Below, piece after piece: positions 27,988-36,611 of a stretch of DNA of 58,019 nucleotides (position 1 is the stretch's first letter; each line of letters opens with the position of its first letter). A program made the position numbers and the translations under genes. The notes under the pieces were generated by a model. That model did no database searches. It was not told the DNA's origin and saw only the letters and a list, made by a program, of their open reading frames with translations. Source of the stretch: Pseudomonas guariconensis (GTDB taxonomy: Bacteria > Pseudomonadota > Gammaproteobacteria > Pseudomonadales > Pseudomonadaceae); the NCBI RefSeq assembly GCF_024127895.1, contig NZ_JAMYBK010000027.1:1-58019 (forward strand), given 5' to 3'.

Positions 27988-28662
27988 ATGCGCGTCACCC
28001 CTTCCCTGCTGCTCGTCACCCTGCTCCCCCTGTTTGCAGGCTGCCAGGCGCTGGCGAACAAGCCAACCGACCCGAACATCGGCACCACGCGCATGCAGGG
28101 CGAACTGAGTGCCGAAGGTGGCAAGCTGCTGTTCAAGCCCTGCAGCGAAAGCCGCCACTTCGAGGTCAACGATGTAGGTGCCACCGGCCTGCTGCAGGAA
28201 GCCGCCAACCTCGCCGAGGATGCTGGCGACACGCTGTTCGCCGACGTGCGCGGCCGCCTTGCCGGCAGCAAGCAGGCCGACAGCGATGGCCGCCTCGACG
28301 TGACGCGCCTGTACCGTCTCGAGCCTTCCGCCAATGCCTGCGGCGATCCCAACTTCAAGCAACTGACCCTGCGCGCCGACGGCCATGAACCAGGCTGGGC
28401 GATCAAGGCCAGCGGCAAGGGTATGGTCCTGGAACGGCTCGGCCAGGATCCGCTGCCACTGCCCTACCTGGAAGAACAGATGCCCAACGGCGGCCTGAGC
28501 CTGTCCAGCGAAGCCAATGGGCAACACATCGAGCTCTGGGTCGCTCCGCAGCGTTGCGTCGACATCGCCACCGGCGCGATACGCCACCTGCGCGCCGAAC
28601 TGCGCATCGACGGCCAGACCCTGCAAGGCTGCGGCTACTACGGCGGCGCCCGCGACAACTGA
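27988..28662 (+). CDS. Putative lipoprotein (COG3650-like), 224 aa
   Basis: It starts at the ATG at 27988 (MRVTPSLLLVTLLPLF) with a lipobox FAGC, predicting a lipidated envelope protein. The mature part has two similar beta-rich stretches: LSAEGGKLLFKPC with a nearby His, and LRADGHEPGWAIKASGKGM. These resemble COG3650-type envelope proteins and related small-molecule or copper-stress domains. Four cysteines outside the lipobox may form disulfides. The function is unknown. Confidence 0.75.
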   Translation: MRVTPSLLLVTLLPLFAGCQALANKPTDPNIGTTRMQGELSAEGGKLLFKPCSESRHFEVNDVGATGLLQEAANLAEDAGDTLFADVRGRLAGSKQADSDGRLDVTRLYRLEPSANACGDPNFKQLTLRADGHEPGWAIKASGKGMVLERLGQDPLPLPYLEEQMPNGGLSLSSEANGQHIELWVAPQRCVDIATGAIRHLRAELRIDGQTLQGCGYYGGARDN

Positions 28663-28767
28663 TCGCCCGGATGCGTTTATCCTGCCAGTCAAGGTGGCGA
28701 ACAGCTTATACTTGGCGGTTTGTGTAAAGCCGCCGGCCACCCCATGGCCGGGATACTGGATCCTGCC

Positions 28768-30381
28768 ATGCTACGAATCACCGAACTGAAGCTGCCCCTG
28801 GACCATTCCGACGAGGCCCTGCGCGAGGCCATCGTCCAGCGCCTGGGCATCCTCGACGAGCAGTTGCTCAGCTTCACCCTGTTCAAGCGCAGCTACGACG
28901 CCCGCAAGAAGAACAGCGAGATGCTGTTCATCTACACCATCGACCTGGAAGCGAGCAACGAGGCGCAACTGCTGCACACGTTCGCCGATGACCGCAACAT
29001 CAGCGTCGCCCCCGACATCAGCTACACATTCGTCGGCCAGGCTCCGGCCAACCAGGTGGAGCGCCCGATCGTGGTCGGCTTCGGCCCCTGTGGCATCTTC
29101 GCCGGCCTGTTGCTGGCACAGATGGGCTTTCGACCGATCATCCTAGAGCGCGGCAAGGAAGTGCGCCAGCGCACCAAGGACACCTGGGGCCTGTGGCGCA
29201 AGAGCGTGCTCAACCCCGAGTCCAACGTGCAGTTCGGCGAAGGCGGCGCCGGGACCTTCTCCGATGGCAAACTCTACAGCCAGATCAAGGACCCGCTGCA
29301 CCATGGCCGCAAGGTCTTGGAAGAGTTCGTCAAGGCCGGCGCCCCGGACGAGATCCTCTACATCAGCAAGCCGCACATCGGTACCTTCCGCCTGACCGGC
29401 ATGGTCGAGAACATGCGCCAGGAAATCATCGCCCTGGGCGGCGAAGTGCGTTTCCAGGAAAAGGTCACCGACCTGCTCATCGACGATGGCCAGCTCAACG
29501 GCGTGGTGCTGGAGAGCGGCGAGCAGTTGCATTCGCGCCATGTGGTCCTGGCCCTGGGGCACAGCGCTCGCGACACCTTCCGCATGCTGCACGGCAAGGG
29601 CATCTACATGGAAGCCAAGCCGTTTTCCATCGGTTTTCGCATCGAGCACCCACAATCGCTGATCGACAAGGCGCGCCTGGGCAAGTATGCCGGGCACCCG
29701 AAACTCGGCGCCGCCGACTACAAGCTGGTGCATCACGCCAGCAACGGCCGCTCGGTCTACAGCTTCTGCATGTGCCCAGGCGGCACCGTGGTCGCCGCCA
29801 CCAGCGAGCCGGGCCGGGTGGTCACCAATGGCATGAGCCAGTATTCGCGTAACGAGCGCAACGCCAACTCCGGCATCGTCGTCGGCATCGACCCCGAACG
29901 CGACTACCCGGGCGGCCCGCTGGCCGGTATCGAGCTGCAGGAGCGCCTGGAAGCCCATGCCTACGTGCTGGGCGGCAGCAACTACCAGGCACCGGCGCAA
30001 CTGGTCGGCGACTTCGTCGCCGGGCGGCCCTCCACCGAGCTGGGCAGTGTCGAGCCGTCCTACAAACCGGGGGTGACCCTCGGCGACCTGGCACCCAGCC
30101 TGCCCGATTTCGCCATCGAGGCCATCCGTGAGGCACTGCCGGCCTTCGATCGCCAGATCAAAGGCTACAACCTGCACGATGCGGTGCTGACCGGCATCGA
30201 GACGCGCACCTCCTCGCCCCTGCGCATCACCCGCGACGCCAGCTACCAGAGCCTCAACCTCAAGGGCCTGTTCCCGGCTGGCGAAGGCGCAGGTTACGCC
30301 GGCGGCATTCTCTCGGCCGGGGTCGATGGCATTCGCGTCGCCGAGGCGGTGGCGCGGGACATCCTGGGGCTGGATGCCTGA
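28768..30381 (+). CDS. FAD-dependent oxidoreductase (COG2509 type)
   Basis: This 537-residue protein starts at the ATG at 28768; upstream starts add only unlikely residues. After an N-terminal domain of about 95 residues (MLRITELKLPL...), a dinucleotide-binding motif GFGPCGIFAGLLLAQMG (about 104-120) holds FAD. A second FAD contact lies at the end (FPAGEGAGYAGGILSAGVDG). The C-terminal half resembles HI0933-type flavoproteins. The substrate is not known, although the family is conserved widely. A strong two-way terminator follows. Confidence 0.85.
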   Translation: MLRITELKLPLDHSDEALREAIVQRLGILDEQLLSFTLFKRSYDARKKNSEMLFIYTIDLEASNEAQLLHTFADDRNISVAPDISYTFVGQAPANQVERPIVVGFGPCGIFAGLLLAQMGFRPIILERGKEVRQRTKDTWGLWRKSVLNPESNVQFGEGGAGTFSDGKLYSQIKDPLHHGRKVLEEFVKAGAPDEILYISKPHIGTFRLTGMVENMRQEIIALGGEVRFQEKVTDLLIDDGQLNGVVLESGEQLHSRHVVLALGHSARDTFRMLHGKGIYMEAKPFSIGFRIEHPQSLIDKARLGKYAGHPKLGAADYKLVHHASNGRSVYSFCMCPGGTVVAATSEPGRVVTNGMSQYSRNERNANSGIVVGIDPERDYPGGPLAGIELQERLEAHAYVLGGSNYQAPAQLVGDFVAGRPSTELGSVEPSYKPGVTLGDLAPSLPDFAIEAIREALPAFDRQIKGYNLHDAVLTGIETRTSSPLRITRDASYQSLNLKGLFPAGEGAGYAGGILSAGVDGIRVAEAVARDILGLDA

Positions 30382-30402
30382 CAGCGCCTTGCAGGCAAGA
30401 AA

Positions 30403-30440
30403 AAACCCCGACCGGCCTCGCCGTGTCGGGGTTTGTTTTT
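30403..30440. terminator. Two-way terminator between the FAD protein and slyB genes
   Basis: AAACCCCGAC (30403-30412) pairs perfectly with GTCGGGGTTT (30425-30434). The hairpin is followed by GTTTTT on the plus strand and preceded by an A-run that gives T residues on the minus strand. It serves the two convergent genes. Confidence 0.88.
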
Positions 30441-30449
30441 AGTGCAACT

Positions 30450-30914
30450 TCAGTGAGTGACGCGGCTGGTACCGTCAACGGTCATGATGCGTACCCGCTC
30501 GCCGACGCGGAAGATCTCGTTCTGCTGCACTTCCTGCACATAGGCGCGCATGCTGCCGTCGTCCTCGCGCACAGTGATCTCGACACCCTGGGTGCGGGTC
30601 AGGCCTTCCTCGGCGGCAGAACCGGCCAGGCCACCGGCAACGGCACCGATCACCGCAGCCACGATGCTGCCACGGCCACCCCCCACGGCGCTGCCGGCCA
30701 CGCCACCGACGATCGCGCCCGCGCCACCGCCGATCGGGGTCTTGGTACCTTCGATCTTCACCGGGCGCAGGGATTCGATAGTGCCCATGCGCACGGTCTG
30801 CACGCGACGGGCCTCATCCCGGGAATAGCTGTCGCCCGTCAGGTTCGAGGCACAACCGCCGAGCAGCAGCGACATGGTGGTGAAGCTCGCCACCAGCAAA
30901 ACGGATTTACGCAT
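30450..30914 (-). CDS. slyB: SlyB/Pcp-type glycine-zipper outer-membrane lipoprotein
   Basis: It starts at the ATG at 30914 (MRKSVLLVASF) with GGAGAG upstream. The 154-residue protein has a lipobox LLGGC. A glycine-zipper 2TM domain (about 58-105, GGGAGAIVGGVAGSAVGGG) is followed by a small beta domain (VEITVREDDGSMRAYVQE). This is the layout of SlyB/Pcp, which binds lipopolysaccharide and stabilises outer-membrane proteins under stress in enteric bacteria. Confidence 0.9.
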   Translation of the reverse strand: MRKSVLLVASFTTMSLLLGGCASNLTGDSYSRDEARRVQTVRMGTIESLRPVKIEGTKTPIGGGAGAIVGGVAGSAVGGGRGSIVAAVIGAVAGGLAGSAAEEGLTRTQGVEITVREDDGSMRAYVQEVQQNEIFRVGERVRIMTVDGTSRVTH

Positions 30915-31060
30915 GGGATAACTCTCCATAGGTCATGTGTCCATTAGACGCCGTGGATTGACGACTGTCACGGCGCAAAGGTTATAAAATTGTTTTCATT
31001 CAGCTCAGGTACAGCCTGCGCCGGCTGTGTTGCGGCTAAACATTCTGACCAAGGATAGCC

Positions 31061-31294
31061 ATGGATTACTTCATCGTCGTGGTCGCGACCGTCGCGGGCC
31101 TGTACTTCCATTGGTGGCTGTACGTGCGCATGCGACGCTGGATGGACCGTGACCTGGCGCTGTCGCTGGCCGGCAACGACGAAGCCAAGCGCACCTACAT
31201 GCTGCAACGCCTCGAGCAGGCGCGGGCGCAGAAGATCAAGCGAAAGGAACTGGCGGCCTGGCTGGAACGCGAAGCCGCCGCCTATCCGGGTTAG
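31061..31294 (+). CDS. Small conserved membrane-anchored protein, 77 aa
   Basis: One N-terminal membrane helix (MDYFIVVVATVAGLYFHWWL) is followed by a charged cytoplasmic helix rich in Arg, Lys and Glu. No family is recognised. It ends with a 4-base tail-to-tail overlap with pdxH. AAGGATAGCC before the ATG gives a modest ribosome site. Confidence 0.7.
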   Translation: MDYFIVVVATVAGLYFHWWLYVRMRRWMDRDLALSLAGNDEAKRTYMLQRLEQARAQKIKRKELAAWLEREAAAYPG

Positions 31295-31938
31295 GGAGCC
31301 AGGCGCTCACGCAGCCACTGGCCATCCACCAGGCGATAGTTCAGGCGATCGTGCAGGCGGCTCGCGCGCCCCTGCCAGAACTCGACGCGCTCGGGCAGCA
31401 AGCGATAGCCCCCCCAGTGCTCGGGGCAATGCGGCTGGGTATCGGAAAAACGCGCCTCGGTAGCCTTGACCAGGTTCTCCAACGCCTCGCGGCTGGCAAT
31501 CACCCGGCTCTGCGGCGACGCCCATGCCCCCAGGCGGCTGCCCAGCGGGCGTACCTGGTAGTAGTCGTCGGACTCCTTGGCCGTGACCTTCTCCACCCGC
31601 CCTTCGATACGCACCTGGCGTTCCAATGCCGGCCAGAAGAACGTCATGGCGGCAAAGGGGTTGGCCAGCAGTTGCTGGCCCTTGGCGCTGTCGTAGTTGG
31701 TGAAGAAGGTGAAACCGCGCTCATCGAGCCCCTTGAGCAGCAGCACCCGGCAATGCGGCCGGCCTTCGCCGTCGACAGTGGCCAGGGTCATGGCGTTGGC
31801 CTCCACCGGTGGCTGCTCGGTCTTCACCGCATCGGCGAACCACTGGTGGAACAGGGCGAACGGCTCACCCGGGGCCTGAGCTTCGGCCAGGCCATCACGG
31901 GTGTAGTCGCGGCGCATATCGGCCAGGGATTGGGTCAT
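31291..31938 (-). CDS. pdxH: Pyridoxamine 5'-phosphate oxidase PdxH
   Basis: This 215-residue FMN enzyme oxidises pyridoxamine or pyridoxine phosphate to pyridoxal 5'-phosphate, the last step of vitamin B6 synthesis and salvage. Family hallmarks are present: the N-terminal MRRDYTRDGL, the FMN-binding RVLLLKGLDERGFTFFTNYDS, and the C-terminal FWQGRASRLHDR followed by RLAP at the end. It has the usual length. It precedes the small membrane protein on the opposite strand. Confidence 0.96.
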   Translation of the reverse strand: MTQSLADMRRDYTRDGLAEAQAPGEPFALFHQWFADAVKTEQPPVEANAMTLATVDGEGRPHCRVLLLKGLDERGFTFFTNYDSAKGQQLLANPFAAMTFFWPALERQVRIEGRVEKVTAKESDDYYQVRPLGSRLGAWASPQSRVIASREALENLVKATEARFSDTQPHCPEHWGGYRLLPERVEFWQGRASRLHDRLNYRLVDGQWLRERLAP

Positions 31939-31959
31939 GACTGCGTTTCCTTAAGACGA

Positions 31960-32898
31960 TCAGTTGCCTTTCTTCGCAGGGCTGTTGGCGGCTACTTTCT
32001 TGTTGGTCGAGGCCTTCTTCGCGGTGGTCTTGGCCGCAGGCTTCTTCGCCACGGTCTTGGCCGGGGCCTTCACCGCAGGTTTGCTGGCGGCGGCCTTGGC
32101 TGCCGGCGCCTTGGCGTCCTGGACTGCAACCATGGAGGCTGCGACCGGTGCCGGGGCGGCCTGCTGGTACTTGGCCAGCAGCGCCACCATGGTGTTCTGC
32201 GGAGTCAGCAGCATTTCCACCCGACGGTTCAGCTTCCGGCCCTCGACACTGTCGTTGGCCGCACGCGGCATGTCCGAACCCATGCCCTTGAGCATCAGGC
32301 GATCACGCTCCAGGCCGCTGAGACGGAAGATCGCCGACACCGACGCGGCACGTTCCAGGCTGAGCTTCTGGTTCGCCGCGGCGGCACCGCTGCTGTCGGC
32401 GTGGCCCAGAATCAGCACGGCGCTCTTCGTATCGGCCTCGGCCAGCTTGGCCACGCGGGTGATCGGGCCCAGGGTCATCGGCAGCAGCATGTTCGGGCGA
32501 TCCGGGTTGTAGGAGCCATCCACCGGGATGGTCACCGCCAGCACATCGTCGCGGCGCTCCAGCTCGAACTTGCTGCCCTTGATCGCCTCGCGCACCTTGG
32601 GCTCGTACTCGTCCAGCCAGGCCTGGGTGGCCTTCTCGTCGATCTTCGGCACCGCCGGGCCCTTGGCCTGCTGTTCTGCGCCGCCGAAGGGCCACCACCA
32701 GCGGCTGCCGCTCTCGGACTTGGCCTCGGCCTTGGCCACCTTCTCGGTCACAGCCTCCTTCACTTCCTGCTCGGCCACTTTGTCCGAGCCGAATGGCCAC
32801 CAGCTGTGGCTCGTGTCGTTCGAGGCAGTCTGCGGGTGCTGGGCGCAACCGGTAGCGGCCAGGCACAGGGCAAGTGCTAAGGTTTTATGTGAAGACAT
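31960..32898 (-). CDS. OmpA-family lipoprotein with histone-H1-like Lys/Ala tail
   Basis: The ATG at 32898 begins a 312-residue protein with a lipobox AATGC. A variable segment with two WWPFG-like motifs (SWWPFGSDK and WWWPFGGAE) is followed by an OmpA-like peptidoglycan-binding domain (about 130-250, ILGHADSSGAAAANQKLSLERA). The last 60 residues are rich in Lys, Ala and Pro (repeats such as AKKPAAKTTAKKA), resembling the C terminus of AlgP or histone H1. The tail is unusual for an OmpA lipoprotein. It might bind teichoic-like or nucleic polyanions, or peptidoglycan. The gene lies 21 bases upstream of pdxH and may be co-transcribed with it. Confidence 0.82.
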   Translation of the reverse strand: MSSHKTLALALCLAATGCAQHPQTASNDTSHSWWPFGSDKVAEQEVKEAVTEKVAKAEAKSESGSRWWWPFGGAEQQAKGPAVPKIDEKATQAWLDEYEPKVREAIKGSKFELERRDDVLAVTIPVDGSYNPDRPNMLLPMTLGPITRVAKLAEADTKSAVLILGHADSSGAAAANQKLSLERAASVSAIFRLSGLERDRLMLKGMGSDMPRAANDSVEGRKLNRRVEMLLTPQNTMVALLAKYQQAAPAPVAASMVAVQDAKAPAAKAAASKPAVKAPAKTVAKKPAAKTTAKKASTNKKVAANSPAKKGN

Positions 32899-32997
32899 CA
32901 GCGATACACCATGAAATTGAAAGAGATTTTGCCCGCGCACACCAGGCGTTGGCATTGAGGATAGTCAAAGGATCCGGGCAATACCCGCACAACCCGA

Positions 32998-34143
32998 TCA
33001 AAGGCACGTGCCAAGGGCGCGCACCAGTTTCTGTGCCCTGGGGTCCATGAGCACATAGGGGCCAAGGGTATTGGTGACGAAACCGAAGGCGACATCGTGC
33101 TCGGGATCGGCGAAGCCGACCGAGCCACCGGCGCCGGGATGGCCGAAGGCTTTCGCGCCCAGGCCAAAGGTGGCGTTGGCCACGTCGGGCTGGTCGAGCA
33201 TGCAGCCCAGGCCGAAGCGGGTCTGGGTCAGCAGGGTACGGTCCTGGCCGAGGCTGTGTTCACGGGTCAGCTCGTCGAGCAGCTCCGACTCCAACAGGCT
33301 GCCGTCGAGCAGGCCGGCATAGAAGCCCGCCAGGCTGCGGGCGTTGCCGTGGCCGTTGGCCGCCGGCTGCTGCATGCGCCGCCATTCGGGCTTGTTGGTG
33401 CTGGTGAGGATCGCCGGTGGGTTGGTGAAGGCGCGGGTCGACAGTGCCTCCGGCTCACGCAGTGTCACCTGCAGCAGCCGCTGGGCCGCGGCGTCGCCGG
33501 GGTTGCCCTTGCCACGGGCGATGTGCGCCACGCGGTGGAACTCCTCGTCCGCCAGGCCCACATGAAAATCCAGGCCCAGCGGCCGTGCGGTGCGGGCGAC
33601 GATCGACTCACCCGGGCCACGCCCATCGGCGCGGCGAATCAGCTCGCCGACCAGCCAGCCGTAGGTGATGGCAGCGTAGCCGTGCTCGCTGCCTGGCACC
33701 CACCAGGGCGCCTCGGCGGCCAGGGCATCGATCATGGCCTGCCAATCGTACAGGGCCTCGGCCGGCAGCAGCTCGCGGATGGCTGGCAGGCCGGCGCGGT
33801 GGCTGAGCAGTTGACGCAAGGTCACGCCGTCCTTGCCGGCCTGGGCGAACTCCGGCCAGTAGCGCGCCACCGGGGTATCCAGGGCCAGCTTGCCCTCGCC
33901 CACCAATTGCAACGCGGTGACGGCGGTGAAGGTCTTGGTGCAGGAGAACAGGTTGGCGATGGTGTCGCTGTGCCAGGCTTCCTGGCCATCCCTGTCGGCG
34001 CTACCGGCCCACAGGTCGACGACCGTTTCGCCACCGACCTGGATGCACAGCGCCGCACCACGCTCCTGGGGATCTTCGAACAACGCGGCGAAGGCATCGC
34101 GCACCGCCTCGAACTTCAGCTCATAGTGACCCTGGATCTGCAC
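32998..34143 (-). CDS. Serine hydrolase of the beta-lactamase/EstB type
   Basis: This 381-residue protein belongs to the penicillin-binding-like serine hydrolases. It has the catalytic SxxK at S67-K70 (SCTK), a Tyr in HGYAAITYGW (Y156, the usual YxN position) and a late HPGAGGSVGFADP in place of KTG. This pattern is typical of EstB-type esterases rather than true beta-lactamases. No signal peptide is evident, so it is probably cytoplasmic. It starts with GTG at 34143 behind GGAGA. The substrate is unknown. Confidence 0.88.
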   Translation of the reverse strand: MQIQGHYELKFEAVRDAFAALFEDPQERGAALCIQVGGETVVDLWAGSADRDGQEAWHSDTIANLFSCTKTFTAVTALQLVGEGKLALDTPVARYWPEFAQAGKDGVTLRQLLSHRAGLPAIRELLPAEALYDWQAMIDALAAEAPWWVPGSEHGYAAITYGWLVGELIRRADGRGPGESIVARTARPLGLDFHVGLADEEFHRVAHIARGKGNPGDAAAQRLLQVTLREPEALSTRAFTNPPAILTSTNKPEWRRMQQPAANGHGNARSLAGFYAGLLDGSLLESELLDELTREHSLGQDRTLLTQTRFGLGCMLDQPDVANATFGLGAKAFGHPGAGGSVGFADPEHDVAFGFVTNTLGPYVLMDPRAQKLVRALGTCL

Positions 34144-34302
34144 CCGCCTGTTCTCCGTCGACTCGTCTTACAAAAGGATGCATTGTTTCAGTAGTTGACG
34201 GATTTGCAAACAACCTGTGGCTGGGTGGTCGCCTGTGCTGTCGGGATTCGAGGCTTGCGCTGCCTGTACCGCCGCGAATGGGCCGGTACGGGCAACGAAA
34301 AA

Positions 34303-36540
34303 TCAGGGCGCCGGCTTTTCCAGGATCCTGCCCAGCTCGTCCATCAACTGCAGATTGCTCCTGCGTACCGCCTTGACGAAGCCTGGGTACGGCACGTCGG
34401 TAATGGCCACCAGCCCCAGATGGCCGTTCTCGCCATCGAGCAGTCGCCCGCTGGCCGGCTGGTCCAGGTACTGGAACCAGTGCGCGCCGACGATCATCGG
34501 CTGGGCCAGCGCCGCCTTGAGGAAATTGCCATAGGCAGGCCCCCGGTCCTCTTCGCGGGCGACCTCCAGCGGCCCCGGCCAGAACGGCCCACGGTCGCGG
34601 GAGCCGAACTGGAATTCCGAGACCAGCACCGGCTTGTCCAGCTCGGCCAGCTGGGCGAAGTCGTAGCCGTCCTCGGGCTTGAGGGTATAGAAATTGAAGC
34701 TCAGGACATCGCAGAACTCGGCGCAGGCCTTGACCGCCTCCGGGGTGCTCACGGCATAGCGTCCCCCCAGCAGCAGGTGGTTCGGGGCATGCCACTGCAG
34801 CGAGTCGGCGATGGTCTTGAAGTAGGTCTCGGCGAACACCAGCTGGAAATGCTGGTAGTCGCGCTCGATCTCCGGGTGCTCGGGGCTGGGCAGCGGCGCC
34901 TCGAAGCCGGGGTCCTCCAGCAGTTCCCAGCCCTGCAGGTCGATACCCCAGGCCTTGGACAGCCCCTCCTCGTTGCGGTACTTGTCGCGCAACTGCTTGA
35001 GGAAGGCGCGCTTGGCCGGCACGTCGGTGGTCAGGCGCAGGGTGCCGTAGGCCAGGCCATAGCGGGCCTTGGGGTCGTCCCCGGGCGCGGCCCAGGCCAG
35101 CTCGTTGTCGGCGAAATAGCCGATCAGCCAAGGGTCGTTGCGATGATCGCGGGCGGCGATGGCCACCGCACGTTCAGTGGCCATGGCGAAGCGTGGATCG
35201 AACGGGTCGGGCATGCGTCCCCACCAATCCATGCCCGTGCTGATGCTGGCGTAATCGCCGACGATCGACAGCGGCAAGGTATAGGGCACCCGCTTGGCCT
35301 GCCCCAAGGCCGGGTCGCTCCAGTTGCCCAGGGTATTGAATCCCCAGGCCAGCAGACGGTCGAGGGCATGGGCCTGCCAACGCGGTGCATCCACCGCCGG
35401 CGCTGGGCAAACCTCGGCCGTCTGCCCCTCGAGTACCTCCGGGCAAGGCTCGCCATAGGTACGCTGCAGGTTGGCGGCATAGAAATCGAACCAGCGCCCC
35501 TGCTTGAAGTTGCGCCCTTGCGACGACGGATTGCCGTCGTCGTTGTTGCCTTCGCCATAGAACGCCGCCAGGGGCTCGCCCTCGCCCGGCAAGGCCTGGA
35601 ACTGGGTCTGGCGGCCGGCCACGTAGGTGCGCCCGCCGTCGCTGGCCACGGCATTGACGCCAAGGGAGTAGAACGGGTGGCCTTCCGGCGTCACCAGGAA
35701 CCAACGACCATCACGCTTCTCGGTACGAAAGAAGCCCTTGGCCTCGAACACCGGCCCCGCCAACAGGCCGCCGTAGATGTCCAGGCGCTGCTTGCCACGC
35801 TCGGCGAGCCAGCCTTGCAGTTGCTGCCGTTCGCGGCGCTCGGCGGCCTTGAGCTGCTGGTCGTTGATGATCTTCTCTGGCCAGCGCCCTCGGGTGGACT
35901 GGCCATAGGCGTCGATCAGCCCTTCGTAGGCCGCCTTGAATGCCAGGTCATCGTCCTGGATGCCGACCTTCTCGATCAACAGGCTCTGCGCTACCCGGGG
36001 GTTGGGGATACTGAGGCTGACGGAAACGACCTGCCCCAGGTCGACCTCCCCCTCACTGCTGGCCAGCAGCAGGCGCTGGCCCTCATGGACCCAGGGCATC
36101 GGAGGGCCGGCGCGCATGCCCTGGCTCAGCGGCGAACGGGCCTTGAGTGGCACCATCACGGTCTGCGCGGGCCCTGCGGGCAGGTCGACACGGCTGGTCA
36201 GGGTACGGCCGTCGCTGCTCTGCACCGTCACGTCCACGGTCAGGGCCCAATCCATGGCGCTCTGCAGGCGCAGCGTCAGGGCCTGGCCGGCAGACCAGTC
36301 CCAGGCGCCGCTCTGCGGGCTCAAGCGCAAGGTCGGCCGCGCCACCGGGTTGAACACCACGCGCCGCAGTACCTCGCCCTCGGCTGTCTGCTCCGCGTTG
36401 TACTGCGGCAGGTCGGCATCGGTGGTGGTCACGGTGACCACGGAGGCCGGGCGCACGAAGCTGAACAACGTCTGCTGCCCGGCCAGCAGCGGCGAGCTGA
36501 ACAGCAGGGCGAACACGGCAGGCAGGGTACGGCGGATCAT
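34303..36540 (-). CDS. Secreted GH50-like (agarase-type) glycoside hydrolase
   Basis: This 745-residue protein has a signal peptide (MIRRTLPAVFALLFSSPLLA). An N-terminal beta domain (about 25-200) is followed by a TIM-barrel catalytic domain. Two glutamates fit clan GH-A: E480 in GYFADNELAW (acid/base, Asn-Glu pair) and E642 in VSEFQFGSRDRG (nucleophile). The overall pattern, including FYSLGVNAV and GFNTLGNWSD, resembles family GH50 beta-agarases. Agar is an unlikely natural substrate for a soil bacterium, so another galactan or a self-made polysaccharide is more plausible. It lies just downstream of dinG on the same strand, 71 bases apart. Confidence 0.8.
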   Translation of the reverse strand: MIRRTLPAVFALLFSSPLLAGQQTLFSFVRPASVVTVTTTDADLPQYNAEQTAEGEVLRRVVFNPVARPTLRLSPQSGAWDWSAGQALTLRLQSAMDWALTVDVTVQSSDGRTLTSRVDLPAGPAQTVMVPLKARSPLSQGMRAGPPMPWVHEGQRLLLASSEGEVDLGQVVSVSLSIPNPRVAQSLLIEKVGIQDDDLAFKAAYEGLIDAYGQSTRGRWPEKIINDQQLKAAERRERQQLQGWLAERGKQRLDIYGGLLAGPVFEAKGFFRTEKRDGRWFLVTPEGHPFYSLGVNAVASDGGRTYVAGRQTQFQALPGEGEPLAAFYGEGNNDDGNPSSQGRNFKQGRWFDFYAANLQRTYGEPCPEVLEGQTAEVCPAPAVDAPRWQAHALDRLLAWGFNTLGNWSDPALGQAKRVPYTLPLSIVGDYASISTGMDWWGRMPDPFDPRFAMATERAVAIAARDHRNDPWLIGYFADNELAWAAPGDDPKARYGLAYGTLRLTTDVPAKRAFLKQLRDKYRNEEGLSKAWGIDLQGWELLEDPGFEAPLPSPEHPEIERDYQHFQLVFAETYFKTIADSLQWHAPNHLLLGGRYAVSTPEAVKACAEFCDVLSFNFYTLKPEDGYDFAQLAELDKPVLVSEFQFGSRDRGPFWPGPLEVAREEDRGPAYGNFLKAALAQPMIVGAHWFQYLDQPASGRLLDGENGHLGLVAITDVPYPGFVKAVRRSNLQLMDELGRILEKPAP

Positions 36541-36611
36541 GGGGCGGTCGTTCTCCTCTCGATGGGTGACGACAGAGGTGGACGGAGGACCGGCGCATCA
36601 TGCTCCGGCCG

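Noticed and set aside
31351..32880. A 509-codon plus-strand frame spanning the opposite side of pdxH and the OmpA-like gene
   Set aside because: It crosses the boundary of two certain minus-strand genes and has shadow-like composition.
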